Shown: positions 41,810-51,898 of the stretch, piece by piece
Position numbering within the stretch: position 1 is the stretch's first letter
Layout: each line of letters begins with the position of its first letter
NCBI RefSeq assembly: GCF_001423495.1
Contig: NZ_LMOG01000004.1
Location: 62,001-126,000, forward strand
DNA: 64,000 nucleotides
Direction of reading: 5' to 3'
Origin: Xanthomonas sp. Leaf131
GTDB lineage: Bacteria; Pseudomonadota; Gammaproteobacteria; Xanthomonadales; Xanthomonadaceae
The notes under the pieces: model-generated
What the model saw: only the letters and a program-made list of their open reading frames with translations
Told to the model about the DNA's origin: nothing
Databases searched by the model: none
Position numbers and translations under genes: made by a program

Positions 41810-42943
41810 TTACTGCGCGGCCAGAATCAGCGCGTCCACATCCAGCGCATGCCCGGCACGGGCGGCCTTGGTGCGCAGGTACTGCTCGTTTTCGGGAGTG
41901 ATGTCGCCGGTCACCGGGATGCGGTCTTCGACGCTGATGCCGGCCGCGCGCAGGCGTTCGGCCTTGGCGGGGTTATTGGTCAGCAGCCGGATCCGGCCGA
42001 TGCCCAGGCCGCGCAGCATCGCCACCGCACTGCCATAGCGGCGCTCGTCCGGGCCAAAGCCCAGTTGCGCATCGGCATCGATGGTGTCCAGGCCGGCATG
42101 CTGGTAGCCGTAAGCGCGCATCTTGGCGGCGATGCCGGTGCCGCGGCCTTCCTGATCCAGATACAGCAGCACGCCGCCGCCGAGGTCTTTCAGCTTGGCC
42201 AGACCATGCCGCAGCTGGTCGCCGCAATCGCATTTGAGCGAGCCGAACAGATCGCCGGTGAGGCAGGAGGAATGCACGCGTACTGGCACGGCGGCTGAGA
42301 AGTCGGGCTGGCCGACCACGATCGCCACCTGGTCGCGTTGCGCCACGCCGCCGCGAAACACCACGAATTCGCTCATGCCCAGGCCGCGCAGCGGTACCGG
42401 CGTGCGCGTCACCAGCTCGTAGCCAGCGGCGGCGGATTTGGCGCAGCCGGTGCCCAGATCGTCCAACGCCAGCGATTGGCAGCCGGCAAAGGCGGCATGG
42501 TCGTCCGCATCGCGCAGGTCTACCGCCAACATCGCCGGCAGCAGCAGTCCCAGCCGCGCGATCTCCACCGCGCCTGCATCCAGTGCATCGCCGGGCGCCC
42601 ACTGCGCTGGCACCGGTGTGTCGCGCAGGTAAGCCAGCGCGGCGAGCTGGTCGTAGCTGTGTTCGACCAAGGCCACGCGCGCGCCCTGCGGCGCACTCAG
42701 GCCCAGGACCTGGGCGCGTGTCGGCGTTACGAACAGATAGTGGCGGCCTTGCGCCGCACGTGCGAACGCCGCGTACGACTGCGCCGTGCTGCTGTCCAGC
42801 GCCAGTACCGCGCGCGCCTGCCCGCTTGCCGCGGTGAGCAACACCGGGCGACCGGACCGCAGTTCGGAGGCGGCGCGCTCACAGCGGATCGCCGCCGGAT
42901 CACCGAAGACGTGTGCGCTGGGGGAGGGGACGGGGCTGCTCAT
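41810..42943 (-). CDS. ribA: GTP cyclohydrolase II with an extra N-terminal domain
   Basis: A 377-residue enzyme for the first step of riboflavin synthesis, opening GTP to a diaminopyrimidine. The C-terminal 200 residues are canonical: zinc ligands C227, C238 and C240 in HSSCLTGDLFGSLKCDC, then YLDQEGRGTGI. The first 180 residues weakly echo the DHBP synthase (RibB) half of fused RibBA proteins but lack its acidic catalytic motif, so they are probably a decayed RibB domain. E. coli RibA (about 196 residues) lacks this part. Confidence 0.9.
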   Translation of the reverse strand: MSSPVPSPSAHVFGDPAAIRCERAASELRSGRPVLLTAASGQARAVLALDSSTAQSYAAFARAAQGRHYLFVTPTRAQVLGLSAPQGARVALVEHSYDQLAALAYLRDTPVPAQWAPGDALDAGAVEIARLGLLLPAMLAVDLRDADDHAAFAGCQSLALDDLGTGCAKSAAAGYELVTRTPVPLRGLGMSEFVVFRGGVAQRDQVAIVVGQPDFSAAVPVRVHSSCLTGDLFGSLKCDCGDQLRHGLAKLKDLGGGVLLYLDQEGRGTGIAAKMRAYGYQHAGLDTIDADAQLGFGPDERRYGSAVAMLRGLGIGRIRLLTNNPAKAERLRAAGISVEDRIPVTGDITPENEQYLRTKAARAGHALDVDALILAAQ

Positions 42944-43186
42944 GCACGACTCCAGATGGGGATTGCCACGGCCGCTTCAAGGCGGACGCCACCGCGCCCA
43001 CTGCTGGCCGCGTGGCGCCATTGTCGCGTGGTTCGCAACGCCCGGTCGCCACGGCCGGGTGGAACGCTGCGTCTAGCAACCGGTGTTGGGTGGCAGGGGA
43101 GGCGCTGATTGGTTGCATGCCGGCCGCGTTGTTCATCGCGCGGCAATGCTCTTTAATTCGGCCACCCCCTGCCCGCACCGGACCCC

Positions 43187-43708
43187 ATGTCTCTTATCGA
43201 CTGCAGCGAAGCCTGCCACGCCAACGCCATTCTGGACATCTTCAACGACGCCATCGCCAACTCGACCGCGTTGTACGACTACAAGCCGCGGCCGCCGGAG
43301 AGCATGGTCGGCTGGTTTGCGACCAAGCGCGCGGGCGGCTTTCCGGTGATCGGGGTGGAAGACGCCGACGGTAGCTTGATGGGGTTCGCCAGTTACGGCA
43401 CCTTCCGCGCCTGGCCGGCGTTCAAGTACAGCGTGGAGCATTCGATCTACGTGCACCGCGACCATCGCGGCAAGGGGCTGGGGCGCATTCTGTTGCAGGG
43501 CGTGATCGCTGCGGCCGAACAACGCGGCGTGCACGTACTGGTCGGCGGCATCGATGCCAGCAATCGGGCCAGTATCGCCCTGCACGAGCAATTCGGCTTC
43601 ACCCATGCCGGCACCGTGCGCGAGGCCGGTTTCAAATTCGGGCGCTGGCTGGATCTGGCGTTCTATCAGCGCATTCTGGCCACGCCGGCGGATCCGCACG
43701 ACGATTGA
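43187..43708 (+). CDS. GNAT acetyltransferase (phosphinothricin acetyltransferase-like)
   Basis: A 173-residue GNAT protein. The acetyl-CoA loop HRDHRGKGLGRILLQGV is present and the layout (AILDIFNDAIANSTALYDY at the start, VGGIDASNRASIALHEQFGF near the end) is that of the Pat/bar subgroup, which acetylates phosphinothricin or methionine sulfone/sulfoximine. The natural substrate cannot be assigned. The 217 bases that follow show no gene. Confidence 0.88.
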   Translation: MSLIDCSEACHANAILDIFNDAIANSTALYDYKPRPPESMVGWFATKRAGGFPVIGVEDADGSLMGFASYGTFRAWPAFKYSVEHSIYVHRDHRGKGLGRILLQGVIAAAEQRGVHVLVGGIDASNRASIALHEQFGFTHAGTVREAGFKFGRWLDLAFYQRILATPADPHDD

Positions 43709-43925
43709 TGGTGTCGGTTGGATCTGCGCGACATGACCTGGCCGCGTGGTGCACGCTGGTCTGAGGCCATCCGCCTGTAGGTGATGGCGTTTGCGCGCGG
43801 GTTCAAAGACGTGCGCGCGACGGTATTGCGCTGCATCGGGCGCTGGGCTGTCTGGCGCGGTTCAATCAGGGCATCAGTCCTTGGCCCTGGGGTTGCGGCA
43901 GATGGCAGGCAACCGGTCGCCTTGG

Positions 43926-44840
43926 CTAATGCGGATGCCGCTCCGTCGCATACGGATTGGCCTCGCCGCTGCCTGGCGGGCGCAGTGTGTAGCGCTTGTA
44001 GGTCCACTGGTATTGCGCCGGGTCGCGCCGGGCGATCTGTTCGATGCCTGCATTGAGGGCGCTGGCGGCGCGCACCGGGTCCGCATCGGCCACCGCCGGG
44101 TCGGAGGGCTGCACATGCAGCGCAAACTGCAGGTCGCCACCGGCGCGTTCGCACCAGCCGTACAGCACGATGGCGCCGGTGCGTTCGGCAAGCCGATTGA
44201 CCAGGGTCATGGTCAAGGCCGGGATGCCGAAGAACGGCGCAAACACGCCATCGCCCATCTTCGGCTGCTGATCGGGCAGGATGCCGACCGCGCCGCCGTC
44301 CTTGAGCACCTTGAACAACTGCCGCACCGCTGGGCCTTCGGCACGTACCTGGCGCACGTTGTCGCCGCCGCGGGCCAGCTGCAGGAATCCGTCCACCGTG
44401 TCCGACTCCGGTGGCCGATACACGATCGCAATCGGCCCGCGTTCGGACAGCCATTGGTTGAGCAGTTCCCAGTTGCCGAAGTGCGGCGCGGCCACGATCA
44501 CCCCGCGCCCGGAGGCCAGCGCTGCGTCATAGAGTTCCTGGCCATTGCGTTGCAGACGCGCCAGGTTTTCGCCCGGCGGGCGGGTCCAGGTGCGCAGCAC
44601 TTCCAGCGTCTGCCGCGCGGTCGAACGCAGCACCTGCGCATGCAGCTGTGCGCGCTGCTCGGCGCTCATGTCCGGGTACGCCAGTTCCAAATTACGACGT
44701 GCCACGCGGCTCTCGCGCGCGTTGAGCTTGCGCCAGCTCCAGGCCAACGCATCGGCCACGCGTTTGAGTAGCGGCCACGGCAGACGGCCTACGGTGGCGG
44801 CGGTGGCGTAGAGCAGACGGGCGCGAGCATCGGGTTTCAT
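43926..44840 (-). CDS. Lipid A biosynthesis lauroyl/myristoyl acyltransferase (LpxL family)
   Basis: A 304-residue inner-membrane enzyme that adds a secondary acyl chain to lipid A. The catalytic HX4E motif is H120 to E125 in [10 protein letters not shown], and the substrate motif [20 protein letters not shown] is typical of the LpxL/HtrB family. The N-terminal 40 residues hold a weak hydrophobic, basic anchor. Whether it is LpxL or LpxM in role cannot be told from sequence. Confidence 0.9.
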   Translation of the reverse strand: MKPDARARLLYATAATVGRLPWPLLKRVADALAWSWRKLNARESRVARRNLELAYPDMSAEQRAQLHAQVLRSTARQTLEVLRTWTRPPGENLARLQRNGQELYDAALASGRGVIVAAPHFGNWELLNQWLSERGPIAIVYRPPESDTVDGFLQLARGGDNVRQVRAEGPAVRQLFKVLKDGGAVGILPDQQPKMGDGVFAPFFGIPALTMTLVNRLAERTGAIVLYGWCERAGGDLQFALHVQPSDPAVADADPVRAASALNAGIEQIARRDPAQYQWTYKRYTLRPPGSGEANPYATERHPH

Positions 44841-44940
44841 TCGCGTAATTCTAAACAGCGCGGCCGCTCAAGGCCCGCGCGTGACAGCGTCAGTGGCACT
44901 GGGCATGCTGCGCGGCACAGTTTGCGCAACGAGAGTGCCC

Positions 44941-45381
44941 ATGCTTGCACTGATCCAACGCGTTACCCGGGCTTCGGTCAGCGTCGATGCGCAGACCGTC
45001 GGTCAGATCGGTCCGGGGCTGCTGGCCTTGGTCGGGGTCGAGCCTGGCGACAGCGATGCGCAGATCCGGCGCCTGGCCGAGCGCCTGCTCGGTTACCGCG
45101 TGTTCGCCGACGACGCCGGCAAGATGAACCGCTCACTCACCGACACTGCAGGCGGCCTGCTGCTGGTCAGCCAGTTCACCCTGGTTGCCGACACGAGCTC
45201 GGGCACCCGGCCAGGCTTCAGCACGGCTGCGCCGCCATTGGAGGCTGAACGGGCGTTCAATCAATTGGTGGCGATTTGCCGCGAAAAACATCGCGGCGGG
45301 GTGGAAACCGGCCGCTTCGGTGCCCATATGGTTGTCGACCTGGTCAACGATGGCCCGGTGACCTTCCTTCTCAGGCCTTAG
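44941..45381 (+). CDS. dtd: D-aminoacyl-tRNA deacylase
   Basis: A 146-residue homodimeric enzyme that hydrolyses D-amino acids from tRNA. It starts [16 protein letters not shown], with [14 protein letters not shown], a variant GTRPGF in place of the usual GNRPSF-like motif, and the C-terminal NDGPVTF motif. The ATG at 44941 is preferred over one 60 bases upstream because it gives the standard N-terminus. The rpoD gene follows after about 108 bases. Confidence 0.93.
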   Translation: MLALIQRVTRASVSVDAQTVGQIGPGLLALVGVEPGDSDAQIRRLAERLLGYRVFADDAGKMNRSLTDTAGGLLLVSQFTLVADTSSGTRPGFSTAAPPLEAERAFNQLVAICREKHRGGVETGRFGAHMVVDLVNDGPVTFLLRP

Positions 45382-45436
45382 CCAACGCACCTCCACCAGC
45401 GGTCTCGTCTTGAATCCGGCAGACGGGGCTTCACGC

Positions 45437-45445
45437 TGGTATAAT
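45437..45445 (+). promoter_or_regulatory. Extended -10 promoter of rpoD
   Basis: TGGTATAAT is a perfect TATAAT with the upstream TGn extension. A TTGAAT motif lies 24 bases farther upstream, too far for a normal -35, so the extended -10 probably carries the promoter. It is 44 bases before the rpoD ATG. Confidence 0.7.
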
Positions 45446-45489
45446 GCTAGGTCCTCTTTCCAATCTCAAAGCCGGTGGCGCGAGCACTC

Positions 45490-47367
<1,878 letters not shown>

Positions 47368-47395
47368 TACCTAGTCGATGTCAGTGCAGTGATCA

Positions 47396-47423
47396 CAACA
47401 GCCCCGCGATTGCGGGGCTGTTG
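47396..47423 (+). terminator. Rho-independent terminator after rpoD
   Basis: A perfect 12-base stem (CAACAGCCCCGC and its complement) with loop GATT, 28 bases after the rpoD stop. Confidence 0.88.
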
Positions 47424-47628
47424 CGTTGTAGGGCGCGCGGTTGGCGATGCTTGCTCGGCAAGCGTTGTGTTGTGTGGCTACTTGCCGGTGTCTGTAATGT
47501 CGCCGCATTCACGCATCGGCGACGAAACCGCATGGCGCCGCACTATTAAATCGATGTTTCTGCAAAGCTCACACGATGTTCTAACCGCGCCTTCTAAGTT
47601 GACGGACGCATGGACACGAGACCGCCTT

Positions 47629-47868
47629 ATGAGCAGGCAAAGCCGCTTTGAAACCAACACGTACCGCGATTACGAGATTCGCGTGCGCGTCGAGCAGGCT
47701 GCACCGGATGCCAGCTGGACGTTATGGGTCGATGTGTATGCGCTCGGCGGCCAACGCCAGCCACGCATCGACGACCAGGGGCCAGGGTGGGAGACGTATC
47801 AGGACGCCATCGCGCACGGGTTTCAAGCGGGCCGGAAGTTGATCGATGCGCAGCTTGAGATGGCGTAG
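47629..47868 (+). CDS. Small hypothetical protein
   Basis: A 79-residue protein beginning MSRQSRFETNTYRDYEIRVRVEQAAP, with a Trp-rich middle (SWTLWVDVYALGG) and ending in a helix (HGFQAGRKLIDAQLEMA). The alternating pattern looks like a small alpha/beta fold. No family is recognised. The frame is open farther upstream, but the ATG at 47629 starts the compositionally protein-like part. A hairpin terminator follows about 105 bases later. Confidence 0.6.
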   Translation: MSRQSRFETNTYRDYEIRVRVEQAAPDASWTLWVDVYALGGQRQPRIDDQGPGWETYQDAIAHGFQAGRKLIDAQLEMA

Positions 47869-47972
47869 TGGCCAGGATCGGGGGCCAGTGATTCGGAATT
47901 GCTGAGGTTTTTGCAGCTCCAGATCGTGTACCCCGAATAGTGCGGCAGGACAGATTGATCGCGTACACATTT

Positions 47973-48000
47973 AAAGCCTGGCCTACGCTGGGCTTTTTTT
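47973..48000 (+). terminator. Rho-independent terminator upstream of the tRNA
   Basis: AAAGCC and GGCTTT form a short stem around a 12-base loop and are followed by a T-run (seven T to position 48000, more beyond). It probably ends the transcript of the small hypothetical gene before the tRNA. The 150 bases between it and the tRNA show no gene. Confidence 0.7.
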
Positions 48001-48147
48001 GTGTCTGCATGCGCAAGCACAGGCAAGTGCGGCCACACGCGTCCTCATTGACACCTGGTGCCAGCAGACAGCGACGCGCTCAGACAGGTAAACTTTCGCG
48101 TCAGCTGGACGGTCCGACATGCCTCGCATCTCGCCACCCACCCCGCC

Positions 48148-48223
48148 GGGCCTATAGCTCAACGGTTAGAGCAGAGGACTCATAATCCTTTGGTTGAAGG
48201 TTCGAATCCTTCTGGGCCCACCA
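48148..48223 (+). tRNA. tRNA with anticodon CAT, probably tRNA-Ile2 (lysidine type)
   Basis: A complete 76-base cloverleaf: acceptor GGGCCTA pairs with TGGGCCC, D arm AGCTCAACGGTTAGAGC, anticodon loop CTCATAA, T arm GGTTCGAATCC, discriminator A and encoded CCA. The CAT anticodon could read as Met, but the eight-base D-loop, the GACTCATAATC stem-loop and the C4-G69, C5-G68 pairs match tRNA-Ile2, in which TilS converts C34 to lysidine so that AUA is read as Ile. The prophage is inserted at its 3' end. Confidence 0.85.
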
Positions 48224-48225
48224 TA

Positions 48226-48262
48226 AAATCAAGGGCTTAGCTCGTGCTAAGTACCTTGATTT
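48226..48262. terminator. Hairpin at the tRNA-integrase junction
   Basis: AAATCAAGG pairs with CCTTGATTT, and CTTAG with CTAAG inside it, to form a long stem-loop starting three bases after the tRNA CCA. It probably ends transcription from both the tRNA side and the integrase side. It may also lie in or next to the attachment site. Confidence 0.65.
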
Positions 48263-48290
48263 GGGGCTACCGGAAAAATTGCCGGGAAAA

Positions 48291-49478
48291 TTAACTGCGC
48301 TTGGGCGGTTTTACCACCGGCAGCGCATGGTCATAGCGACCTGTTGTTGCTGGTGTCACGTGCCCCGCAGCGTCTTGTTTGTCACCCCGGTTGCCCACTG
48401 TGTCGGTAATGCCGCGATGCTTGAGGCCATGCAGAGAAAAGCGCTCTTGCTTTGTGATGATCCCTTCAGTCATTGCGAGGGTGATAAATCGCTGCCAGGC
48501 ACTGTCCAACGAAGACTTAGCCATTGGGTTACCAGACTGCTCAACGAGTAGCCGCCGATCCTCAGCCTTGATAGGGACTGGAAAGCTGCGGCCGTTCTTG
48601 GTCCAGATGGTGGTGCGTCGCGCTACAAGGAAATCCCACGCTGCGATCATCTCTGGATCCCACTCGGTAAGCGTGTCGCGTGATCCCTTGCGCCGCTGAG
48701 CATGTATGCCTGTCGGCTGCTTATGTGTGTCGTTGAGTGTGCACACTTCGATACCGCGTAAGCGCGCGCTATACGCCAGTACCATGACTGGCGCGAGATA
48801 GCTGGGGCAACTGCCTTTTGTGTGTGGTGGACGGGAACCGCGTTCACGAGCGAAGGTCAGCACCTTGTCGAATGCGGCCGGCGTTGGCATCCGGTGTTTC
48901 TTTGCTTCGCGTGCTTGCCTCACGCCGATGGCCGGATTCGATCTGCATAGGCCTACGCGCATGCCCCATGCGAGTGTGCGACGTAAATAGCGGTGAAGGT
49001 GGTTCGCTTTACTAGGCGTCGCTGGAAGCGCGGGTTGATGACGATTAGCAAGCCGCCCCATTGCGAAGACTTCCACGAGCCGTTGGACCACAGGCGTGGT
49101 GATGCGATCAACCTGCACCGAGCCCAATTTCGATCCGTCTTTGCGAACATAGTCGGCAATGGAGTCGGCGTAACGACGGTAGTCATCTTGCGTGTCGGTC
49201 GCCAGTTCCTTGAACTCCAAGGACTCATGGAAGCGATCAAAGAGATAACGCAACGTGCCCCGCGTGCCCTTGCCTGCACGTTCCTCAATGATTCCGTGCA
49301 ATTCTGATAGACGAGCACCAGCGTAGGCCACGGTTTGTTTTCGTGTGGCCCCGCCTTCTGGATGCGGCTCGACGACGTACCACCGACCGTCTTCCCAATA
49401 CAGGCCGCGCGGGAGCGCAGCCTGGTCAATGTGTGCAGGGATGTGGGGATTGAATTTTCGCTTGCGGCCTCTTGCCAT
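48291..49478 (-). CDS. Tyrosine-recombinase phage integrase
   Basis: A 395-residue integrase that would catalyse integration and excision at the tRNA. The catalytic set is visible: R241 in SARLRGIEVC, a lysine near 264 (RRKGSRDTL), the H350-x-x-K353 box in SLHGLKHRG, H373 in AAGHVTP, and the nucleophile Y382 in TGRYDH. A Lys in place of the second Arg (K353) occurs in the LKHRGIT-type subgroup. The N-terminal part carries the arm-binding and core-binding domains. Its ATG overlaps the stop of the upstream small gene (TAATG). Confidence 0.93.
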   Translation of the reverse strand: MARGRKRKFNPHIPAHIDQAALPRGLYWEDGRWYVVEPHPEGGATRKQTVAYAGARLSELHGIIEERAGKGTRGTLRYLFDRFHESLEFKELATDTQDDYRRYADSIADYVRKDGSKLGSVQVDRITTPVVQRLVEVFAMGRLANRHQPALPATPSKANHLHRYLRRTLAWGMRVGLCRSNPAIGVRQAREAKKHRMPTPAAFDKVLTFARERGSRPPHTKGSCPSYLAPVMVLAYSARLRGIEVCTLNDTHKQPTGIHAQRRKGSRDTLTEWDPEMIAAWDFLVARRTTIWTKNGRSFPVPIKAEDRRLLVEQSGNPMAKSSLDSAWQRFITLAMTEGIITKQERFSLHGLKHRGITDTVGNRGDKQDAAGHVTPATTGRYDHALPVVKPPKRS

Positions 49479-49702
49479 TACATGAGCTCCTGTTCTCTAT
49501 CCATATCGATGTCTTGAACTTGCTGTAGTCCCAGAGCGGCATTGAGCGCATCGACCGTGGTCCAGATACCGCCGCGACCGTCGTATTTGTAGCGAATGCC
49601 CTGGTCATGTGCCCAGCGCACCACCGTCGACGCACGGGGGGTAGGCCCAATCGGTGCATAGAGCCGTCTCAGTTCCTCGAACGTGATGACCGCACTGCTC
49701 AC
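49478..49702 (-). CDS. DUF4224-like small phage protein
   Basis: A 74-residue protein with the pattern TFEELRRLYAPIGPTPRASTVVRWAHDQGIRYKYDGRGGIWTT, close to the DUF4224 family of phage proteins that often precede integrase genes and may act as excision or DNA-binding factors. GTG at 49702 is chosen because it overlaps the upstream stop (GTGA) and has GGAG about eight bases before it. A longer frame from ATG 49741 is possible. Confidence 0.7.
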   Translation of the reverse strand: MSSAVITFEELRRLYAPIGPTPRASTVVRWAHDQGIRYKYDGRGGIWTTVDALNAALGLQQVQDIDMDREQELM

Positions 49703-49908
49703 GCACGTTGCTCCACGTCCCACTCCCGTCTGCGTCGCCATTGCATGCGCATCTCCTCCACCAGCAAGTCAGCCGCCGCATAGCCGCGCTGGGCGGCGAT
49801 GCGGAGCCGTAGCTCTCGCACCTTGACCGCGTCCACGTAGCCCTGGCGGAGCCAGTGGCGCGCTTCACATGCCCGACGTAGGCCTTCGCTGCTCGCGCTA
49901 TCGATCAT
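49699..49908 (-). CDS. Small phage protein of unknown function
   Basis: A 69-residue, Arg-rich protein (MIDSASSEGLRRACEARHWLRQGY; RMQWRRRREWDVEQRA), likely all helical. No family is recognised. It overlaps both neighbours by four bases, so it is part of the coupled early operon. The ATG at 49908 fits the overlap with the upstream gene. Confidence 0.6.
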   Translation of the reverse strand: MIDSASSEGLRRACEARHWLRQGYVDAVKVRELRLRIAAQRGYAAADLLVEEMRMQWRRRREWDVEQRA

Positions 49909-50177
49909 CGCTGGCGCGTGCCGGTGAAGCGCAGGCCGAGCTGCACCACGTTTGCGGGGCAAGGACGTGGCTGACGCGGCGTGCGTATCCGATGGGCGCG
50001 GCGCCACTCGGTCATGGCCAGCTCGTAACTGGGATGCTTCTGCGTGCGGCCGCACACGCACTCAATGAAGTGCCCGCCGCCCGCCTCAAGGCGGCGGGCA
50101 TCATGCATGTGGCGAGCCGAGTGGCCATTTGCGCACGGCGGCAGAGCGTTGTCATGGTCGACCTGACGTTGCGTCAC
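49905..50177 (-). CDS. Small phage zinc-ribbon-like protein
   Basis: A 90-residue protein with C15 (PPCANGH), several histidines, and a second CxC block (HFIECVCGRTQ), followed by AMTEWRRAHR. The cysteine block followed by an AxxEWRR helix resembles Lar-type restriction-alleviation and other phage zinc ribbons, but the first pair is incomplete. Function is unknown. Confidence 0.6.
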   Translation of the reverse strand: MTQRQVDHDNALPPCANGHSARHMHDARRLEAGGGHFIECVCGRTQKHPSYELAMTEWRRAHRIRTPRQPRPCPANVVQLGLRFTGTRQR

Positions 50178-50398
50178 GGTACCTCCAGGCTTAGTACGCG
50201 CTCGGCATCTCGCAGGTGCTGCACGGTGTCGGAGTCGATCCGGTCCAGCGCCTGGGCGACGGTGTATCCCATGTCTGCCAGCCAGTCGTGGCGATTCAGC
50301 ACCAGGGCGGCGGTGAGTGCCTCACCGGTGGACAGGGGGCCAGGCTCTCCCAACCGCGCGGCGGCGCGCGCAATCTCGATCGTGCGCTGCAGATTCAT
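50174..50398 (-). CDS. Small phage protein of unknown function
   Basis: A 74-residue acidic helical protein (MNLQRTIEIARAAARLGEPGPLSTGEALTAALVLNRHDWLADMGYT). The ATG at 50398 overlaps the stop of the upstream P-loop gene, and its own stop overlaps the next start. No family is recognised. Confidence 0.6.
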   Translation of the reverse strand: MNLQRTIEIARAAARLGEPGPLSTGEALTAALVLNRHDWLADMGYTVAQALDRIDSDTVQHLRDAERVLSLEVP

Positions 50399-50667
50399 CG
50401 GGTCGCCCTCCAGGCGGCGCCCAGGCGGGCGCGCACAACATCGATGTGCACAACGGTCAGGCCCCAGCGCACTGACCACGTGCGGGCTTGCTGCTCGTTG
50501 CAGGTCAAGATCAATTGCCCTTCTGGCTCCACCCGATCGGCGCGCAGCCCGAAGAGCACTTCGTCGAGGTCGACGACAGCCTGCAGGTCAAACAGCTGGC
50601 GCATGGCTTCCGCGTTGAGTGTCTTGCCGCTTCCCTGGGGGCCGATCACGACGACGGACTTAGCCAT
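50395..50667 (-). CDS. Small P-loop protein
   Basis: A 90-residue protein with a clear Walker A, VVVIGPQGSGKT, at residues 5-16, followed by an acidic VVDLDEVLFGL segment and a basic C-terminal helix. It is far too short for a full ATPase domain, so it may bind nucleotide in a complex or be a small kinase-like protein. Its start overlaps the upstream membrane-protein gene by 8 bases. Confidence 0.65.
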   Translation of the reverse strand: MAKSVVVIGPQGSGKTLNAEAMRQLFDLQAVVDLDEVLFGLRADRVEPEGQLILTCNEQQARTWSVRWGLTVVHIDVVRARLGAAWRATR

Positions 50668-50842
50668 GAGCGACCTCCCGGCGGACGGCCATCCGAGCGC
50701 GACGGCGCAGCCGCTGCGGTACCTGGCCGACCGCCAAGCCGGTCTGAGTAAGGCGCGGGCGGCGGGTGGTCCACAGCCTGTACACCAGGGCGCCACCGGC
50801 CGCCGGGGCCAGGACCATCGCCAAAGCGAGCAACTCAACCAT
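50660..50842 (-). CDS. Small single-pass membrane protein
   Basis: A 60-residue protein with one hydrophobic helix at the N-terminus (MVELLALAMVLAPAAGGALVY) and a basic cytoplasmic tail (RRPRLTQ; RRRARMAVRR). Overlaps with both neighbours place it in the early operon. Function is unknown. Confidence 0.55.
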   Translation of the reverse strand: MVELLALAMVLAPAAGGALVYRLWTTRRPRLTQTGLAVGQVPQRLRRRARMAVRREVAHG

Positions 50843-51260
50843 GGCTCACCTCCCGTGCGGCCTGGGCCACAGCGGCAGCTGCGGCCGCAGTTGGCCTGCG
50901 CGGCAGCATGTTGGCCAGGTCAAAGGGGAAGTCCAGGCCGTCCATGAATTCGGCGAGCTCCGTGCTGATGCAGCCTTCCGCCTTGGTCCACAAGCGAGGG
51001 CCGTCGATGAGCTTCCAGCCGCTACCGGGACCGCGGCGCCGCTCCCAAGACTGGCGAGCTTCGCGGAGCGGTCCCATGCTCAGAGCGGCAGTGACCACGA
51101 CCGAGCCATGCGTGACGTGCATGGTGATGGTCGCTGAGCAGTCGCCCGTGCCTCTGTCGTAGGCGACGACGGCCGGCGTGGTAGCCTCCGCGCCGGGTCC
51201 GGTGCCCAAAGCCAACGGAAGTGCTGCCGCGGCTGGACGTGTTCCAGGTTGCTGTTGCAT
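50835..51260 (-). CDS. Phage protein of unknown function
   Basis: A 141-residue protein with an Ala/Pro-rich N-terminus, a beta-like segment (GDCSATITMHVTHGSVVVTAALSMG) and an alpha segment (ISTELAEFMDGLDFPFDLANML). No family is recognised. The stop overlaps the next small gene by 8 bases. A 78-base gap precedes it on its 5' side. Confidence 0.6.
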   Translation of the reverse strand: MQQQPGTRPAAAALPLALGTGPGAEATTPAVVAYDRGTGDCSATITMHVTHGSVVVTAALSMGPLREARQSWERRRGPGSGWKLIDGPRLWTKAEGCISTELAEFMDGLDFPFDLANMLPRRPTAAAAAAVAQAAREVSHG

Positions 51261-51338
51261 ATCGACTCTCCAAGTTGCGTTGGTGGAGGGCCTTGGGGCG
51301 GTGTTACAGCACCGCCCGCCGGCCCCGCTGTTACGGGG

Positions 51339-51611
51339 TTAGATCAGGTCGGCGCCAGATGGCGGAATGCTGGGATCAGGCTCGCGCAGGCGCTGCGCGC
51401 CGTTGAGGACATCGAGCAGTTCGTGGCGGATGTACTCGGCTACTGCCGCCGGCCCGTCGTGATTGATGCCTGCCTCAATCGCGACGTCGTTGGTCAGCGC
51501 AGCAAGCAATGCGGCCGCGTGATAGGCACGCCAGAGTCGGAATTGCTCCTCTTCACTGATCGCGAAATCAGCATCCTCTGGCAATTGTTCATTCGTACGG
51601 GCGGCGTCCAT
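51339..51611 (-). CDS. Small acidic phage protein
   Basis: A 90-residue, mostly helical protein (ISEEEQFRLWRAYHAAALLAALTNDVAIEAG; AEYIRHELLDVLNGAQRL). The ATG at 51611 shares a base with the stop of the upstream gene. No family is recognised. Confidence 0.58.
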   Translation of the reverse strand: MDAARTNEQLPEDADFAISEEEQFRLWRAYHAAALLAALTNDVAIEAGINHDGPAAVAEYIRHELLDVLNGAQRLREPDPSIPPSGADLI

Positions 51612-51898
51612 CAAGCGACCTCCGTTGAGGGCATGCGTTCGATTACCCATTCCCACAGCGACGCCGCCTCTGCCTCCGGCATGACCAGATGCAAAGTGCC
51701 GATGACCAGACCAGTGCCGTCGTCCACCGTGAAAATCTCGCCGGGGGCTTTGATCGCGCTGCAGGCGAACATCACCGGGGAACGGTCATGCAGGCAGTCC
51801 GCGTACAGTTCGGCCAGCACATCCGTCGCACGGATCTGCAGGAGCAGGTAGACGCCTGGCGCGATGCGCGTCGCCTTGTGTAGGTCGCGCCGGCTCAC
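51611..51898 (-). CDS. Phage protein of unknown function
   Basis: A 95-residue protein (SRRDLHKATRIAPGVYLLLQ; DDGTGLVIGTLHLVMPEAEAASLWEWV) with a likely alpha/beta fold. It begins with GTG that overlaps the stop of the upstream gene (GTGA). No family is recognised. Confidence 0.58.
   Translation of the reverse strand: MSRRDLHKATRIAPGVYLLLQIRATDVLAELYADCLHDRSPVMFACSAIKAPGEIFTVDDGTGLVIGTLHLVMPEAEAASLWEWVIERMPSTEVA

Noticed and set aside
45410-45445. TTGAAT paired with TATAAT as a standard promoter for rpoD
   Set aside because: The spacing is 24 bases, too long for sigma-70. The extended -10 explains the site better.
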